In this document: piece by piece, positions 55,001 to 64,000 of the stretch
How positions within the stretch are numbered: the first letter of the stretch is position 1
How the letters are laid out: the number at the start of each line of letters is the position of its first letter
DNA from: Panopea generosa
Lineage: Eukaryota; Mollusca; Bivalvia; Adapedonta; Hiatellidae
Assembly (NCBI GenBank): GCA_029582155.1
Contig: CM055901.1
Location: forward strand, 8,164,874-8,228,873
Length of the DNA: 64,000 nucleotides
Direction: 5' to 3'
The notes under the pieces: generated by a model
Seen by the model: the letters and a program-made list of their open reading frames with translations, nothing else
What the model was told of the DNA's origin: nothing
Databases searched by the model: none
Made by a program: the position numbers and the translations under genes

Positions 55001-58000
55001 GAGTCACACAGGTCAAGGAATGATGAAGGGGCATTTAGTGTGTTACCCCTGTCCTCCCGATAAAATATTTGGTTTCTGGTCAATAACTTCTGATGGGGTC
55101 TTGGTGTTTTAGTAATAGTTTGTGTGTACCTGTATAATAATAATTAATAAAATAATAATAATAGATTAATATAATCATACATTGATAAGACTGGACTGTT
55201 TTAAAATAATTTCTGTTAAACTTGATAGAAAATTAGATCCAGACCCAATAGTTCACAAACAATTAGTAGTGGGGTGGGCAGACCCAATAAAAAGGTTCAA
55301 AATGAGTATTGAATTAATTGCATTAGCTACAATTTCTTTATGTGATTGTGTAATCTGTGTTTTAAATATTGAAGATACATTTGTATCATTTTCACCTGTG
55401 CCAGACTTGGTTAGCTCAGCCGATATCGGGCTTGACTGTCAATCCAGGAGTTGTGAGCTTGAATCCCTGTCTGAACACAGTCTCTATGATGATTGATATA
55501 AGACATGGCATCTCATTGTCATTAGTCTCTCACTGCTGATTCATGTAAGAAAGTTCACTTGTTTGCAGAGATTGGTTTGCTTGAGTACTGATTCCGAATT
55601 TTCCAGGAAAGAGTGGTAAGGTTATCAGATCATCTGTTAGCCCTTGATGGAATAAAAGTGAATCAATATTCTTACAAAGTTATTGGTTACTCTGAGGACC
55701 AAATAAGTTTAAAATCAGGTTTGGCTGGGTGAGTTATATACCCTTGAATTGTGAATAGAATTATTTATAATTTTATGCTGGAATTTTATTAACTTAAAAT
55801 TAAACTTATTCCTGAGTGACCTCTACATTATAAAGAATAGATAAAAATCTACAAATTTAAATATGGGAAGTTAATGTACACTTTTGATCATCTCTCTTTT
55901 TTTAGGTCAGAGTTTGAAATTTCTTTTAAAAGCTACTTGTCCTCCCTTGCCAACATCTTTTACTGAATGAATAAAATCAAAGAAATTTTAGGGACAGTTT
56001 CTAAAATGCTACTCGTCCTGTCCAAATATTTGTCATGGTGAGCGGACGAGGAATTTTTCAGTCCTATAGATAGGTACATTGGGAAAGGAACCCTAGATCT
56101 TCAATTTGATTTGTATTCTGCATTTTGATACATTCGGGAGGGCTGGTACTAATGCTGTTAAAACCTGTATAAATTTTGCATTTTATTCACTATTCATGCT
56201 ACAAATTAATATTTTGTGAACCTATAAAATTTGTCAAAAATATAAGTACAAAAGACAAAAAAAATGCCTAAATTGGGGAAAATGAACATTGAGAAAAACT
56301 TAACAAAATCTGTTTGATTGATCAACACAATGTCATGTAATAACAGCATTGCTCTTTTGCTTGGCTTTTCCTCAGCTGCCATGAGAATTGGGATTATTTT
56401 TAGCAAATGAGCAGGACTGTCTCTAAGTTTCTAAGTAGAAGGGGAAACTAAAAAAGTAGATGGGGAGGGGGGTCTGGGGGTCCTCCCCCAAAGGGGATCA
56501 AGGGGGGCAGTGCCCCCTTTTTCTGGGGGTCCTGGGGGCCAGAGGACCCCTGCCGAAAATGGATTTCAGGCATCTTTAGAGCCCCCAAATGGGTTTTCCT
56601 GAGAGCAATTTTACTTCCTTTTTAGACGCATTTCAGCAATATTAAAGAAAAATAGAAGAATATCGTGGTTGGTAATGGGACCAAATACTGATGCCCTGGT
56701 ATGCTTCGTTTAAATAATGTGCATTTGAAGGACTGTTTTTGCAATAGTTAACCAGTGTGACTTATGTTTATACAATGTAGATCTGTATTAACACTAAGAA
56801 GCACTTGACTGGCAATCAGAATAACAAGTGTTCTGTAGTGTTTAATTTGTATTTCAGTTAAGTTACTTATTTTTAATATAAACATTTCAATCTAATTAGG
56901 AATGGCCTTGGCTGTTCAACAGTTTCTTGTATTGGGGTTATTTGATTGGTGTCTTAAGATATCGGACCATAAGTTTAGAAAATTGGGTTACAGTCTAACC
57001 TGTGTAAGTGGTCACCTCTATTAAGCAGCCACTTGTCTTAAGCAGCCACATTTTCTATTTCCCATTCCTTATGTTTTCAGACCATACTTACCTATATTAA
57101 GCAACAACCTGTCTTAAAAGGTCACTTTTGCGGTTTTACTGGTTGCTTAAGACAGCTTTGACTGTACTGAATTTTTCGGAAAGTCTTATTTACCTGTAAC
57201 TGTTTCAGCAAGCGGTGCAGAGTGTGATGGGGCAGTCAGACTTGCCTATGGACATAGCTCCCCAGCCCTCACATTCAATTTCTCCACTTGACATCCCTCC
57301 AGAGGACAGTTTCTTCAGTTCAGGCATATTCAGTGACCCAATACCAAGACGTACAGATGCCAATGTGTTTGATGCTGCAACAAGTTTTGACCCCGGGTCA
57401 GCATCCGGTCCCGGCCCTGGAACATCTGATGGCACAGGATTCAGCTCACGTGGTCCAGACAAACGCATGCTGCACTTCAATGTAGAGTACAGGAACCAGA
57501 ATGTAGATGTGTTCATGGCTGATACAGAAACTGTAGGTAAGTCATGCTGATACAGGAACCAGAATGTAGATGATCATGTGTTCATGGCTGATACAGAAAC
57601 TGTAGGTAAGTCGTGCTGATACAGGAGGCAGAATGTAGATGTGTTCATTGCTGATACAGAAATTGTAGGTAAGTCATGCTGATACAGGAACCAGAATGTA
57701 GATGTGTTCATGGCTGATACAGAAACTGAAGGTAAGTCGTGCTGATACGGGAACCAGAATGTAGATGTGTTCATTGCGGATACAGAAACTGTAGGTAAGT
57801 CATGCTGATACAGGAACCAGAATGTAGATGTGTTCATGGATGATACAGAAACTGTAGGTAAGTCATGCTAATACAGGAACCAGAATGTAGATGTGGTCAT
57901 GGCTGATACAGAAACTGTAGGTAAGTTGTGCTAATACAGGAACCAGAATGTAGATGTGTTCATGGCTGATACAGAAACTGTAGGTAAGTCATGCTAATAC

Positions 58001-61000
58001 TGGAACCAGAATGTAGATGTGTTCATGGCTGATACAGAAATGGTAGGTAAGTCATGCTGGTATGGGAACCAGAATGTAGATGTGTTCATGGCTGATACAG
58101 AAACTGTAGGTAAGTCATGCTGATAAGGGAACCAGAATTTAGATGTGTTCATGGCTGTTACAAATACTGTTGGTAAGTCATGCTGATACAGGAACCAGAA
58201 TGTAGATATGTTCGTGGCTGATATAGAAACTGTAGCTAAGTCATGCTGATGAGGAATTGATAAACAATAAGTATGTACCTTAGAAAATCATGTACAATCT
58301 CAGTAAAAAACACCTGATCAGTCTTTCTTTAGAAAATAATCAAACTGTTCTATTAGCTACATTATCCTTGTTGACAAGTATGCTAGCTTCTATCAGCTTC
58401 ATTATCATTGTTGACAATTATACTAGCTTCTATCAACTACATTATCATTAATGACAAGTATGTCAGCTTCTATCAGCTACATTATCCTTGTTGACAAGTA
58501 TGCTAGCTTCTATCAGCTACATTATCATTAATGACAAGTATGCCAGCTTATATCAGCTACATTATCCTTGTTGACAAGTATGCTAGCTTCTATCAGTTAT
58601 GTGATTATTGTTGACAAGTATGCTAGCTTCTATCAGCTACATTATCATTGTTGACAAGTAGGATAGTTTCTGCCAGCTACATTATCATTGTTAACAAGTG
58701 TGCTTGGTTCTATCTGCTACATGATTATTGTTGACAAATATGCTAGGTTCTATCAACTACATTATCATTGTTGACTAGTATGCTAGCTTCTGTCAGCAAC
58801 ATTATCCTTATTGACAAGTATGCTAGCTTCTATCAGTAACATTATCATTGTTGACAAGTACACTGGCTTCTATCAGCTACATTATCATTGTAAAGTTGAC
58901 AAGTATGCTAGCTTCTATCAGCTACATTATCATTTTATACAAGTATGCTTGCATCTTTCATCAACATTATCATTGTTGACAAGTATGCTAGCTTCTATCA
59001 GCTACATTATTCTTGTTGACAAGTATGCTAGCTTCTGTCAGCTGACAAGTCTGATGTTCTCAGTCATATTCTGAACTGTCTTTGTGACATAGTTCTATGG
59101 GGCTTTGATGGTTCAATGGAGGTTTAAGATATAGAGCACTGTTGAACTGACTGTTTCCTTGTAAACACATTGATGCTGCAAGAGAGATAAATACTTTTAA
59201 GCTCGCCGGGACGAAGTCTAAGGAGAGCTATTGTCATGACCCCGGCGTTGCGGCGTCATCGTCGGCGTCATCTGTAGACACCCAGGTTAAACTTTTGCGT
59301 TTAAGTTTAATATATCTACGAACCACTCATTGGATGTGAATGAAACTTTGCATTTGTGTTCACCATCATCAATGGAACACACAGAGACAAGAACCATAAC
59401 TCTGGATTGCATTTTGGCACAGTTGTGGCCCTTTTTGGACTTAGACACCCAGAGGCGAGCTTTGTTGGTCTTCTGACAACTATTGTTTCTGGTCAGCCTT
59501 GCTTGTCTGCATATCAAAATTCATTTACAGATCTTATTGAATTGATGATTATCTTCAGAAAGTTCTTATCAATGTCTTTTCACATAGTTTTTATTATTAG
59601 AAGCTAATGTAACACCTTTCATTGACAGATTAATTCATTGATTTAATAACTGATTTTGTTATATTTTGTTTTCAGCACAAATCAAAGAGACATTGAGTAT
59701 TGAGCTTGGAATTCCAGTCAGTAAGCAGGTGTTGAAAGGATGGTCAAATAGAAAAGTTCACGACAATGTAAGTTATATGTATAATAGTGACAGGCAAACA
59801 AGAACGTTTAAGCTTGGTTCTGTATAATAGTGACAGGCAAACAAGAACGTTTAAGCTTGGTTCTGTATAATTTTGACAGGCAAACAAGAACGTTTAAGCT
59901 TTGTTCTGTATAGTGACAGGCAAACAAGAACGTTTAAGCTTTGTTCTGTATAATAGTTACAGGCAAACAAGAACTTTTAAGCTTTGTTCTGTATAATAGT
60001 GACAGGCAAACAAGAACAGTTAAGCTTTGTTCTGTATTGTTTATATGTCAATAAATTAATGGGCATATAGTATATTCTCTGTCCCATTTCTATTTGCTTA
60101 CCCCTCTGAGTCTGCAACGATAACATTTATCATGATCCTACTGCTACATCTCTGTTTGCATCTGCAGATACAGAAGCCTCTTCCCATTATTGCTGAGTCA
60201 CATGTTGTTCCCTTCCATTCCTGTAGATGAGGTTCACGAGGAGGAGGCCTATCCAAGTGATATTTCAGTTACAGTTTTAAGCTCAGCTATTTTTGATTAG
60301 GTGAACTTTTGTTATACCTTATTTAAAGGTGATTGTGTCAGCATTCCACATGCATCACTCAGTAAATTATACAAATCTTGCCTTATTCATTTTAAATTAA
60401 CACGTAGTACTCCTTATTACAAGAGCTTGCTTTGGGATTGAAATTCAACTCCGTGTCTCAAAATTTTACATGAATTATGGCCCTTTTGTCTTACCTTTTT
60501 TGAAGATAAAATGAGACACAGGTGTTGCATCAACAATTCAAAGTTTTTGTAATGTGCTCTGTTTCTCCATTTCTTGAATCTAATGATTTTTGTAACTGTA
60601 ACATTTTACAGTCTGTGTTGAGAGAGCTTCACCTTCCGAAAGAAAACACACTGTTCCTGTTAACACCTGACCTACATCCTACAGAAACGACTGCCGGAAC
60701 TTCATCAAGGTACACTCATTTATGTTTGCCCTGACATTGAACAGAAGAATTTTGTTTCTGTTTGTACATGTATTTATTTTTTCTGGCATAGATTGACAGT
60801 TGTTATACTTGACTTGTATGAAGGCTTCACTCTGGTATAAGTATGGTTAGCAAAGTCGTTAGTGTGTCTGACTATCAAGCCAGGGGTTGTGGGTTTGTAT
60901 CTCCATCCAGCTACAGTCTCCATGATGATTTATATACAATATTGCATTTCTGTGTCATTTGTTACTCACTGCAGATTGAAGTGGGAAAGTTATCAATTAC

Positions 61001-64000
61001 TTACAGAGATGAGTGTGCTTTAGTTCTGCTTTACCATGCTAGGATCCCAGGAAAGAGTAGTTAGGTTAACTGATCATCTGTTAGCCCTAAATGACTTAAT
61101 AATGATGCTAAATATTCAATCAATCAATCAATCATATTGAATATTCTAACAAAAAAAACTGATTTGAGCATGACTTGTTAAAAGTGAGTCAGACTGTAAG
61201 ATAATTTTATAATGCACATTACTCTTATGAACAGGAAACAGCAAAAAATATAATTTAATATAATAATTCTTAGCTGTTGCATTATAAAACTGATTGTTCT
61301 AATTGTTTCCGTATCTGTTTATATGACTGATATTGCATGTGTTTATATGTTGTGGAATGTATGGTCCATTGGTAGAGCATTGGATCTAAGATGGGAGGTG
61401 GATCTTGAGATCAATCCTCTGTCATGGTTATGTATGGTGTCCTTAAGCAAGACACTTTATCCGCATGTATGTTTAGTACTGGTTCTACCCAGAAAAATAG
61501 GATTTGTTGTAAGAACTTGTTTCACAATCAATGTAAAATAAATAAGTTGTATCTGCTTATAATGGCTCTATATATTTAAAGTGGCACAGATAACTTTACA
61601 AGAATGTACAATCTGAAGATCACGTGTAAAGAAAGAACAAAGTATCACCAGATGAACTTGAAATTTCAAGGAACAAAGACTGTGGAAGAGGTTTGCTATA
61701 GTATATTCATAATAACTGTCTCACATTGGTCAAAGTTAACACACAGATTTTAACACTATAAAGACAATATTTATTTCTGATCACCTTAACCCTTTACTTC
61801 ATATAGACGCCTTCTGACACCTCTAATATAGACGTCTTTTGATAACTTATATAGAAGGCTTTTGAATTATTGGGTGAATTATGTTTATATTAACTGACAG
61901 AGTGGATAACAGTGCAGGAAGTGTTCTGATTGCTTGTTACTCTTCCTGCTCTGTTTTCAAAGGCCTTCTGTGATTGGTGCGGGAAAACACTTATCTATGG
62001 AGCAAAGGGTTAGCTTATTACATTTGTATGCAATCATAAACAATAGAACTTCGATGACTCGAACTTGACAGGACTGGACAAAGTTTGAGTCAAGATTTGT
62101 ACAAGCCATGAATTTTTAACATTGTACCATATATATTGTACATTTGTCAACATTTTATGGTATACTATGTGTACACTTTTACCAGGTCCAATGAATTCTA
62201 GTAATGATGTTTGTTTCTTGTTTACTAGAGAAGGTCCTCCATGGCTGAGTGGTCTAAGGTCTCAAGATCACTTACCTCTCACTGCTAAGGTCTTGGTTCA
62301 AGTCCCGTTTGCTCCAAAAACTTTATGTGAGAAAGTTTGCCAGTTACTTGCAGAAGGACAGTGATTCATTCTGCGGTCTCCCTCACCCAATATGTACATG
62401 TATATAACCTGAAATGTGTTAAACATGGCATTAAACCCCATTCCAAAAAAAGTTGAGAGAGAAATGCAATTCACTTGAAAACTGTATTAATTTTTCAAAT
62501 TTAATAAATATACATTCACTGAATTTACCTTTAAAACAGACTCAAGAGCCATTCATATAACCTCTGAGCTGTCTTTGCAATCAAATTAAAATAAATTAAT
62601 ATAAACTAAGTATATAACAAACACATAGCAGTGGTGAGTGATTGAGCCAATGACCCTAATCTCTGTCTCTAGACCATGTGCTCTGCTATGTTTATATGTA
62701 AAGGTTGTTTGTACTATTACAGGTTAAGAGGGATGTGTTTAATGTATCTGATATACCAGTGAGATACCAGGTGTGGACTGGCTGGCCGGAGAAGACGGAA
62801 GACTCTGTAAGAAGGTTTTACTGTTTTAAGGAATGTGGAACTTTTGTATATTCAGATGACATGGTAGCTTTTTTCTCAATATGACATAGACTAGAATCTT
62901 AATTCTGTTTATGCTCTAGTCATTTGAAGAATATGCGGGTGTGTGTGTCTCTGTCAAATGGGTTTCCTATGAATCTTCTGAAAGAGTCTATGTATCAAAT
63001 TTATATTTCCTGTGTGGCTATATAATTATAAAATACAAATCAAGTTGGATAGTTGTCAACAATGGTCAAGTTTTACAGGAGTGTTGCCCTATGTCCTATG
63101 GAAATATTTCTAGTTCATGGAAGACAAAGAAATGCTGTATTGTTTTACACATTTTTAGCTCACTTGAGCTTAAGTGAGTGCCCTGTGTCGATTGTTAATT
63201 TCTCTGAAACCACTTTTACCAAATTTTGTGTGCAGCATTTTGACATGAAGCTATCTCAAAATTGTTTAAATTATGACCTTAGGGTCAAATTTGGCTCCAT
63301 CTGAACATGCTTATCAGTTTTTGTTGGGTTTTTTTCAAAATTTTAAGAATCATTTCCTCTGAAAGTGGATAGCCTGGAGCTTTGCTATGTTGCATGAAAT
63401 TTGGTTTCTATCGGTAACAGGAGCTCTTTCAAAAGAAGTTTGATCAGATGAAACTGAACTGTCTTGTGTTGATCATGAGGAGAAACTTGGAACTTTATGT
63501 GTATTGTCACTTATTTTTCAGCATCCAATTGGCACCATCGGTTTGTCGTATCCTAGTCATGTGTTTGAACTCACAACATCAAATCTGATGAACAAGCCAA
63601 AAACAGCTCAGGTAACATATTTTGTTGTATTACATATTCTATTCTTTTCTGAAAAATAAAATCAATAATTCAGCCATAGACTTTAGTTTAAGGGCTAAAT
63701 ACTGTACTAAAATCGAGTCTTTATTAATTTATTTGGCATACTTTACATTTATAAAGTCACTTCACTAATTCATGTGTGGTATGTTTGTTATTGTATTTAT
63801 AAGCTTCAATAATTTACCCCATAGCATGTTTATTACATTATATATGTCAAGTTGATTGTCGTGTTTAGGAGGTTGCCATGGAAATGGAGATGAGTGAGGA
63901 TGAGGAGGAGGATGACTTCCACGAGTTGTCTCCAACATACGATGAGTCAGACATTTTCTCTCATGATGACCATCTATCATCCAGCAGAAAGCAAGACCCA
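52020..64000 (+). CDS. FAF1: FAF1 (FAS-associated factor 1), N-terminal part, 9 exons
   Basis: Family role: FAF1 binds ubiquitinated proteins through UBA, binds VCP/p97 through UBX, and acts in protein degradation and cell-death signalling. Seen here: exons 52020-52061, 54775-54843, 57209-57536, 59676-59767, 60612-60709, 61582-61690, 62723-62806, 63522-63611 and 63869-64000 (cut by the edge), all in phase, 348 codons. UBA at about residues 1-50 (MASCEREQVLADFQACTQ ... DQNDWNLMQAVQSVM); a Ser/Pro/Gly linker; UBL1 at about 122-200; UBL2 at about 212-305; then an acidic stretch SEDEEEDD near 312-322. UAS and UBX are beyond the edge. Exon 3's 3' end is tandemly amplified. Confidence 0.96.
52062..54417. 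other. FAF1 intron 1, mostly unique
   Basis: About 2.7 kb intron in all. At 52370-52490 the phrase ggtcatttcgtaacca occurs about five times in short, irregular tandem. The rest is AT-rich without genes; frames at 52548-52739 and 52913-53149 are unrecognised. Confidence 0.5.
54418..54702 (+). mobile_element. Dispersed repeat, family 5 (copy 1)
   Basis: Begins agcttgccgggacgaagtcc aaggagagctattg and includes gacacccaggttaaactttt gcgtttaagtttaa, ccactcattggatgtgaatg and ctctggattgcattttggca. It aligns over its whole length with 59199-59486. Non-coding; the 140-codon minus-strand frame across it is likely chance. Confidence 0.88.
54775..54843 (+). CDS. FAF1: FAF1 exon 2
   Basis: 69 nt, acceptor ttgttttacag, donor GTAAGT. 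Codes ACTQLDDIETCIAILDQNDW then NLM, the middle of the UBA domain (human ACTGIENIDEAITLLEQNNWDLV). Confidence 0.97.
55401..55672 (+). mobile_element. tRNA-derived SINE, family 1
   Basis: Head ccagacttggttagctcagc cgatatcgggc, then gactgtcaatccaggagttg, cagtctctatgatgattgat, ctcattgtcattagtctctc, and tcagatcatctgttagccct tgatgg. FAF1 intron 2. Confidence 0.9.
55673..56990. other. FAF1 intron 2 with a G-rich patch
   Basis: Unique intron. 56461-56560 is strikingly GC-rich with repeated GGGG runs (tggggagggg ggtctggggg, aggggggcag) and complementary C runs. The rest is ordinary AT-rich sequence; no exon seen. Confidence 0.5.
56989..57166. mobile_element. TA-flanked MITE
   Basis: Ends acagtctaacctgtgtaagt and, inverted, acagtcaaagctgtcttaag are imperfect TIRs, with TA at both borders. 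The interior carries several taagcagccac / ttaagca phrases. It ends about 40 bp before the FAF1 exon 3 acceptor. Confidence 0.72.
57209..57536 (+). CDS. FAF1: FAF1 exon 3 (UBA end, linker, UBL1 start)
   Basis: 328 nt, acceptor aactgtttcag, donor GTAAGT. Starts QAVQSVMGQSDLP, the UBA end. Residues 50-120 form a low-complexity linker (IPPEDSFFSSGIFSD, then GPGPGTSDGTG) and are poorly conserved. The exon ends KRMLHFNVEYRNQNVDVF then MADTETV, the first strands of UBL1 (human MLDFRVEYRDRNVDVVLEDTCTVG). The final 50 bp and donor are repeated downstream. Confidence 0.96.
57537..58262 (+). repeat. Minisatellite made of FAF1 exon 3 3' end plus splice donor, 62-63-bp unit
   Basis: Each unit carries tacaggaaccagaatgtaga tgtgttcatggctgatacag aaactgtag then gtaagtcatgctga: the last 49 bp of exon 3 and its donor. 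About eleven extra copies follow the true donor at 57537-57538; the last ones have decayed donors (ttggtaag, gtagctaag). Reading past the true donor meets TGA after GKSC, so any downstream donor would give a premature stop. The peptide frame on the minus strand (NTSTFWFLYQHDLPTVSVSA) is spurious. Confidence 0.96.
58370..59062. repeat. Minisatellite, about 40-bp unit, roughly 17 copies
   Basis: Unit cagctacattatcattgttg acaagtatgctagcttctat with alternate forms attatccttg and attatcattaatg. It lies in FAF1 intron 3, 110 bp after the exon-derived array, and shares no sequence with it. Confidence 0.95.
59199..59486 (+). mobile_element. Dispersed repeat, family 5 (copy 2)
   Basis: Same sequence order as 54418-54702, beginning agctcgccgggacgaagtct aaggagagctattg. 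It retains an extra gcggcgtcatcgtcggcgtc segment missing from copy 1. Both copies lie in FAF1 introns in the same orientation. Confidence 0.88.
59676..59767 (+). CDS. FAF1: FAF1 exon 4 (UBL1)
   Basis: 92 nt, acceptor ttgttttcag, donor GTAAGT. Codes QIKETLSIELGIPVSKQVLK then GWSNRKVHDN (human EIKQILENELQIPVSKMLLKGW). The split codon with exon 3 is alanine. Confidence 0.97.
59779..60042 (+). repeat. Short minisatellite, about 43-bp unit, 6 copies
   Basis: Unit gtataatagtgacaggcaaa caagaacgtttaagcttggt tct. It begins 11 bp after the exon 4 donor but contains no exon sequence. Copies are nearly identical, so expansion is recent. Confidence 0.92.
60612..60709 (+). CDS. FAF1: FAF1 exon 5 (end of UBL1)
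   Basis: 98 nt, acceptor aacattttacag, donor GTACAC. Codes SVLRELHLPKENTLFLLTPD then LHPTETTAGTSS (human TVLKSLHLPKNNSLYVLTPDLPP). Confidence 0.97.
60838..61135 (+). mobile_element. tRNA-derived SINE, family 1
   Basis: Contains gtctgactatcaagccaggg gttgtgggtttgtatct, ctacagtctccatgatgatt, gttatcaattacttacagag, taggttaactgatcatctgt and a (atca)n tail. FAF1 intron 5. Confidence 0.9.
61352..61556 (+). mobile_element. tRNA-derived SINE, family 3 (best copy)
   Basis: Head tatggtccattggtagagca ttggatctaagatgggag, then gtccttaagcaagacacttt, tagtactggttctacccaga, ttgtaagaacttgtttcaca atcaatgtaaaataaataag. It defines family 3. It ends about 25 bp before the FAF1 exon 6 acceptor. Confidence 0.88.
61582..61690 (+). 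CDS. FAF1: FAF1 exon 6 (UBL2 start)
   Basis: 109 nt. Acceptor atatatttaaag, with a weak polypyrimidine tract; donor GTTTGC, a weak non-consensus form. Codes GTDNFTRMYNLKITCKERTK then YHQMNLKFQGTKTVEE. Similarity to human UBL2 (FMLIITHREVQREYNLNFSGSSTIQE) is clear only in the second half. Confidence 0.9.
61786..62013 (+). mobile_element. TTAA MITE family, near full-length copy
   Basis: TTAA then ccctttacttcatatagacg; the hairpin half is present but its arms are partly deleted (gtgcaggaagtgttctgatt gcttgttactcttcctgctc). The right end is agcaaagggt + TTAG, a one-base change from TTAA. FAF1 intron 6. Confidence 0.88.
62229..62455 (+). mobile_element. tRNA-Leu/Ser-like SINE, family 6
   Basis: Head ctccatggctgagtggtcta aggtctcaagatc with a long variable-arm-like region and tcttggttcaagtcccgttt as B-box; tail ggcattaaaccccattccaa aaaaag. 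A diverged fragment is at 30590-30745. Confidence 0.75.
62723..62806 (+). CDS. FAF1: FAF1 exon 7 (UBL2)
   Basis: 84 nt, acceptor actattacag, donor GTAAGA. Codes VKRDVFNVSDIPVRYQVWTG then WPEKTEDS (human VKRNVYDLTSIPVRHQLWEGWP). A very clear match. Confidence 0.98.
63155..63490. mobile_element. Dispersed non-coding repeat
   Basis: Starts tttagctcacttgagcttaa gtgagtg, followed by atttctctgaaaccactttt accaaatt and atgaccttagggtcaaattt ggctcc. It resembles the end structure of the elements at 16618 (gctcac / gtgagc) but I see no second full copy here. FAF1 intron 7. Confidence 0.45.
63522..63611 (+). CDS. FAF1: FAF1 exon 8 (end of UBL2)
   Basis: 90 nt, acceptor cttatttttcag, donor GTAACA. Codes HPIGTIGLSYPSHVFELTTS then NLMNKPKTAQ (human CLAESGLSYPCHRLTVGRR). 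Confidence 0.96.
63869..64000 (+). CDS. FAF1: FAF1 exon 9 (acidic linker, cut by window edge)
   Basis: Acceptor tcgtgtttag; open to the edge. Codes EVAMEMEMSEDEEEDDFHEL then SPTYDESDIFSHDDHLSS. It corresponds to the acidic region between UBL2 and UAS in FAF1 (human DVHMVSDSDGDDFEDATEF). Confidence 0.95.

Noticed and set aside
57574-57837. 87-codon minus-strand frame with NTSTFWFLYQHDLPTVSVSA repeats
   Set aside because: It is the reverse reading of the FAF1 exon 3 donor array.

Overview
This is a window of animal nuclear DNA: AT-rich, intron-rich and repeat-rich, with nothing prokaryotic in it. The protein matches (EFR3, CCDC130/YJU2B, FAF1), the tRNA-derived SINEs, TTAA-flanked MITEs and roughly 156-bp tandem units inside a dispersed element suggest a mollusc, most likely a marine bivalve. 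The species cannot be fixed from the sequence alone.

Three conserved genes can be rebuilt exon by exon, with GT/AG borders and matching codon phases at every internal junction. (1) EFR3, minus strand, about 3.3-39.9 kb. It is the palmitoylated plasma-membrane anchor of the PI4KIIIalpha complex. Twelve coding exons (the first tentative) give about 415 N-terminal residues; the C-terminal half lies beyond the left edge. (2) CCDC130/YJU2B, plus strand, about 40.2-46.0 kb. It is a CWC16/Saf4-family splicing-associated protein, complete apart from an uncertain first codon exon. (3) FAF1, plus strand, from 52.0 kb to the right edge. It is a ubiquitin/VCP adaptor; the UBA, both UBL domains and the start of an acidic region are present, while UAS and UBX lie outside. 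EFR3 and YJU2B are head to head and probably share a promoter region near 39.9-40.2 kb.

The rest is introns and spacers full of repeats. Twelve minisatellite arrays cover about 13 kb (roughly 20%). Four of them, three in EFR3 and one in FAF1, are tandem copies of an exon-intron junction: exon end plus donor at 4.56-5.38, 10.13-11.13 and 57.5-58.26 kb, and acceptor plus exon start at 19.14-20.43 kb. They place many decoy splice sites beside the true one. In all three donor-type arrays, reading past the true donor meets an in-frame stop within a few codons. I regard this recurrent capture of splice junctions by minisatellites as the most novel signal in the window.

Mobile elements include several SINE families (one inserted into another with a 9-bp target duplication, one inserted into the EFR3 exon-4 array), a TTAA MITE family (four copies), a TA-flanked MITE, an inverted-repeat element with an internal hairpin, a 5'-truncated non-LTR retrotransposon with an open reverse-transcriptase tail, and elements carrying internal satellite-like units. 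Many apparent open frames, including one of 351 codons at 22.2-23.3 kb, are by-products of repeat units whose length is a multiple of three.
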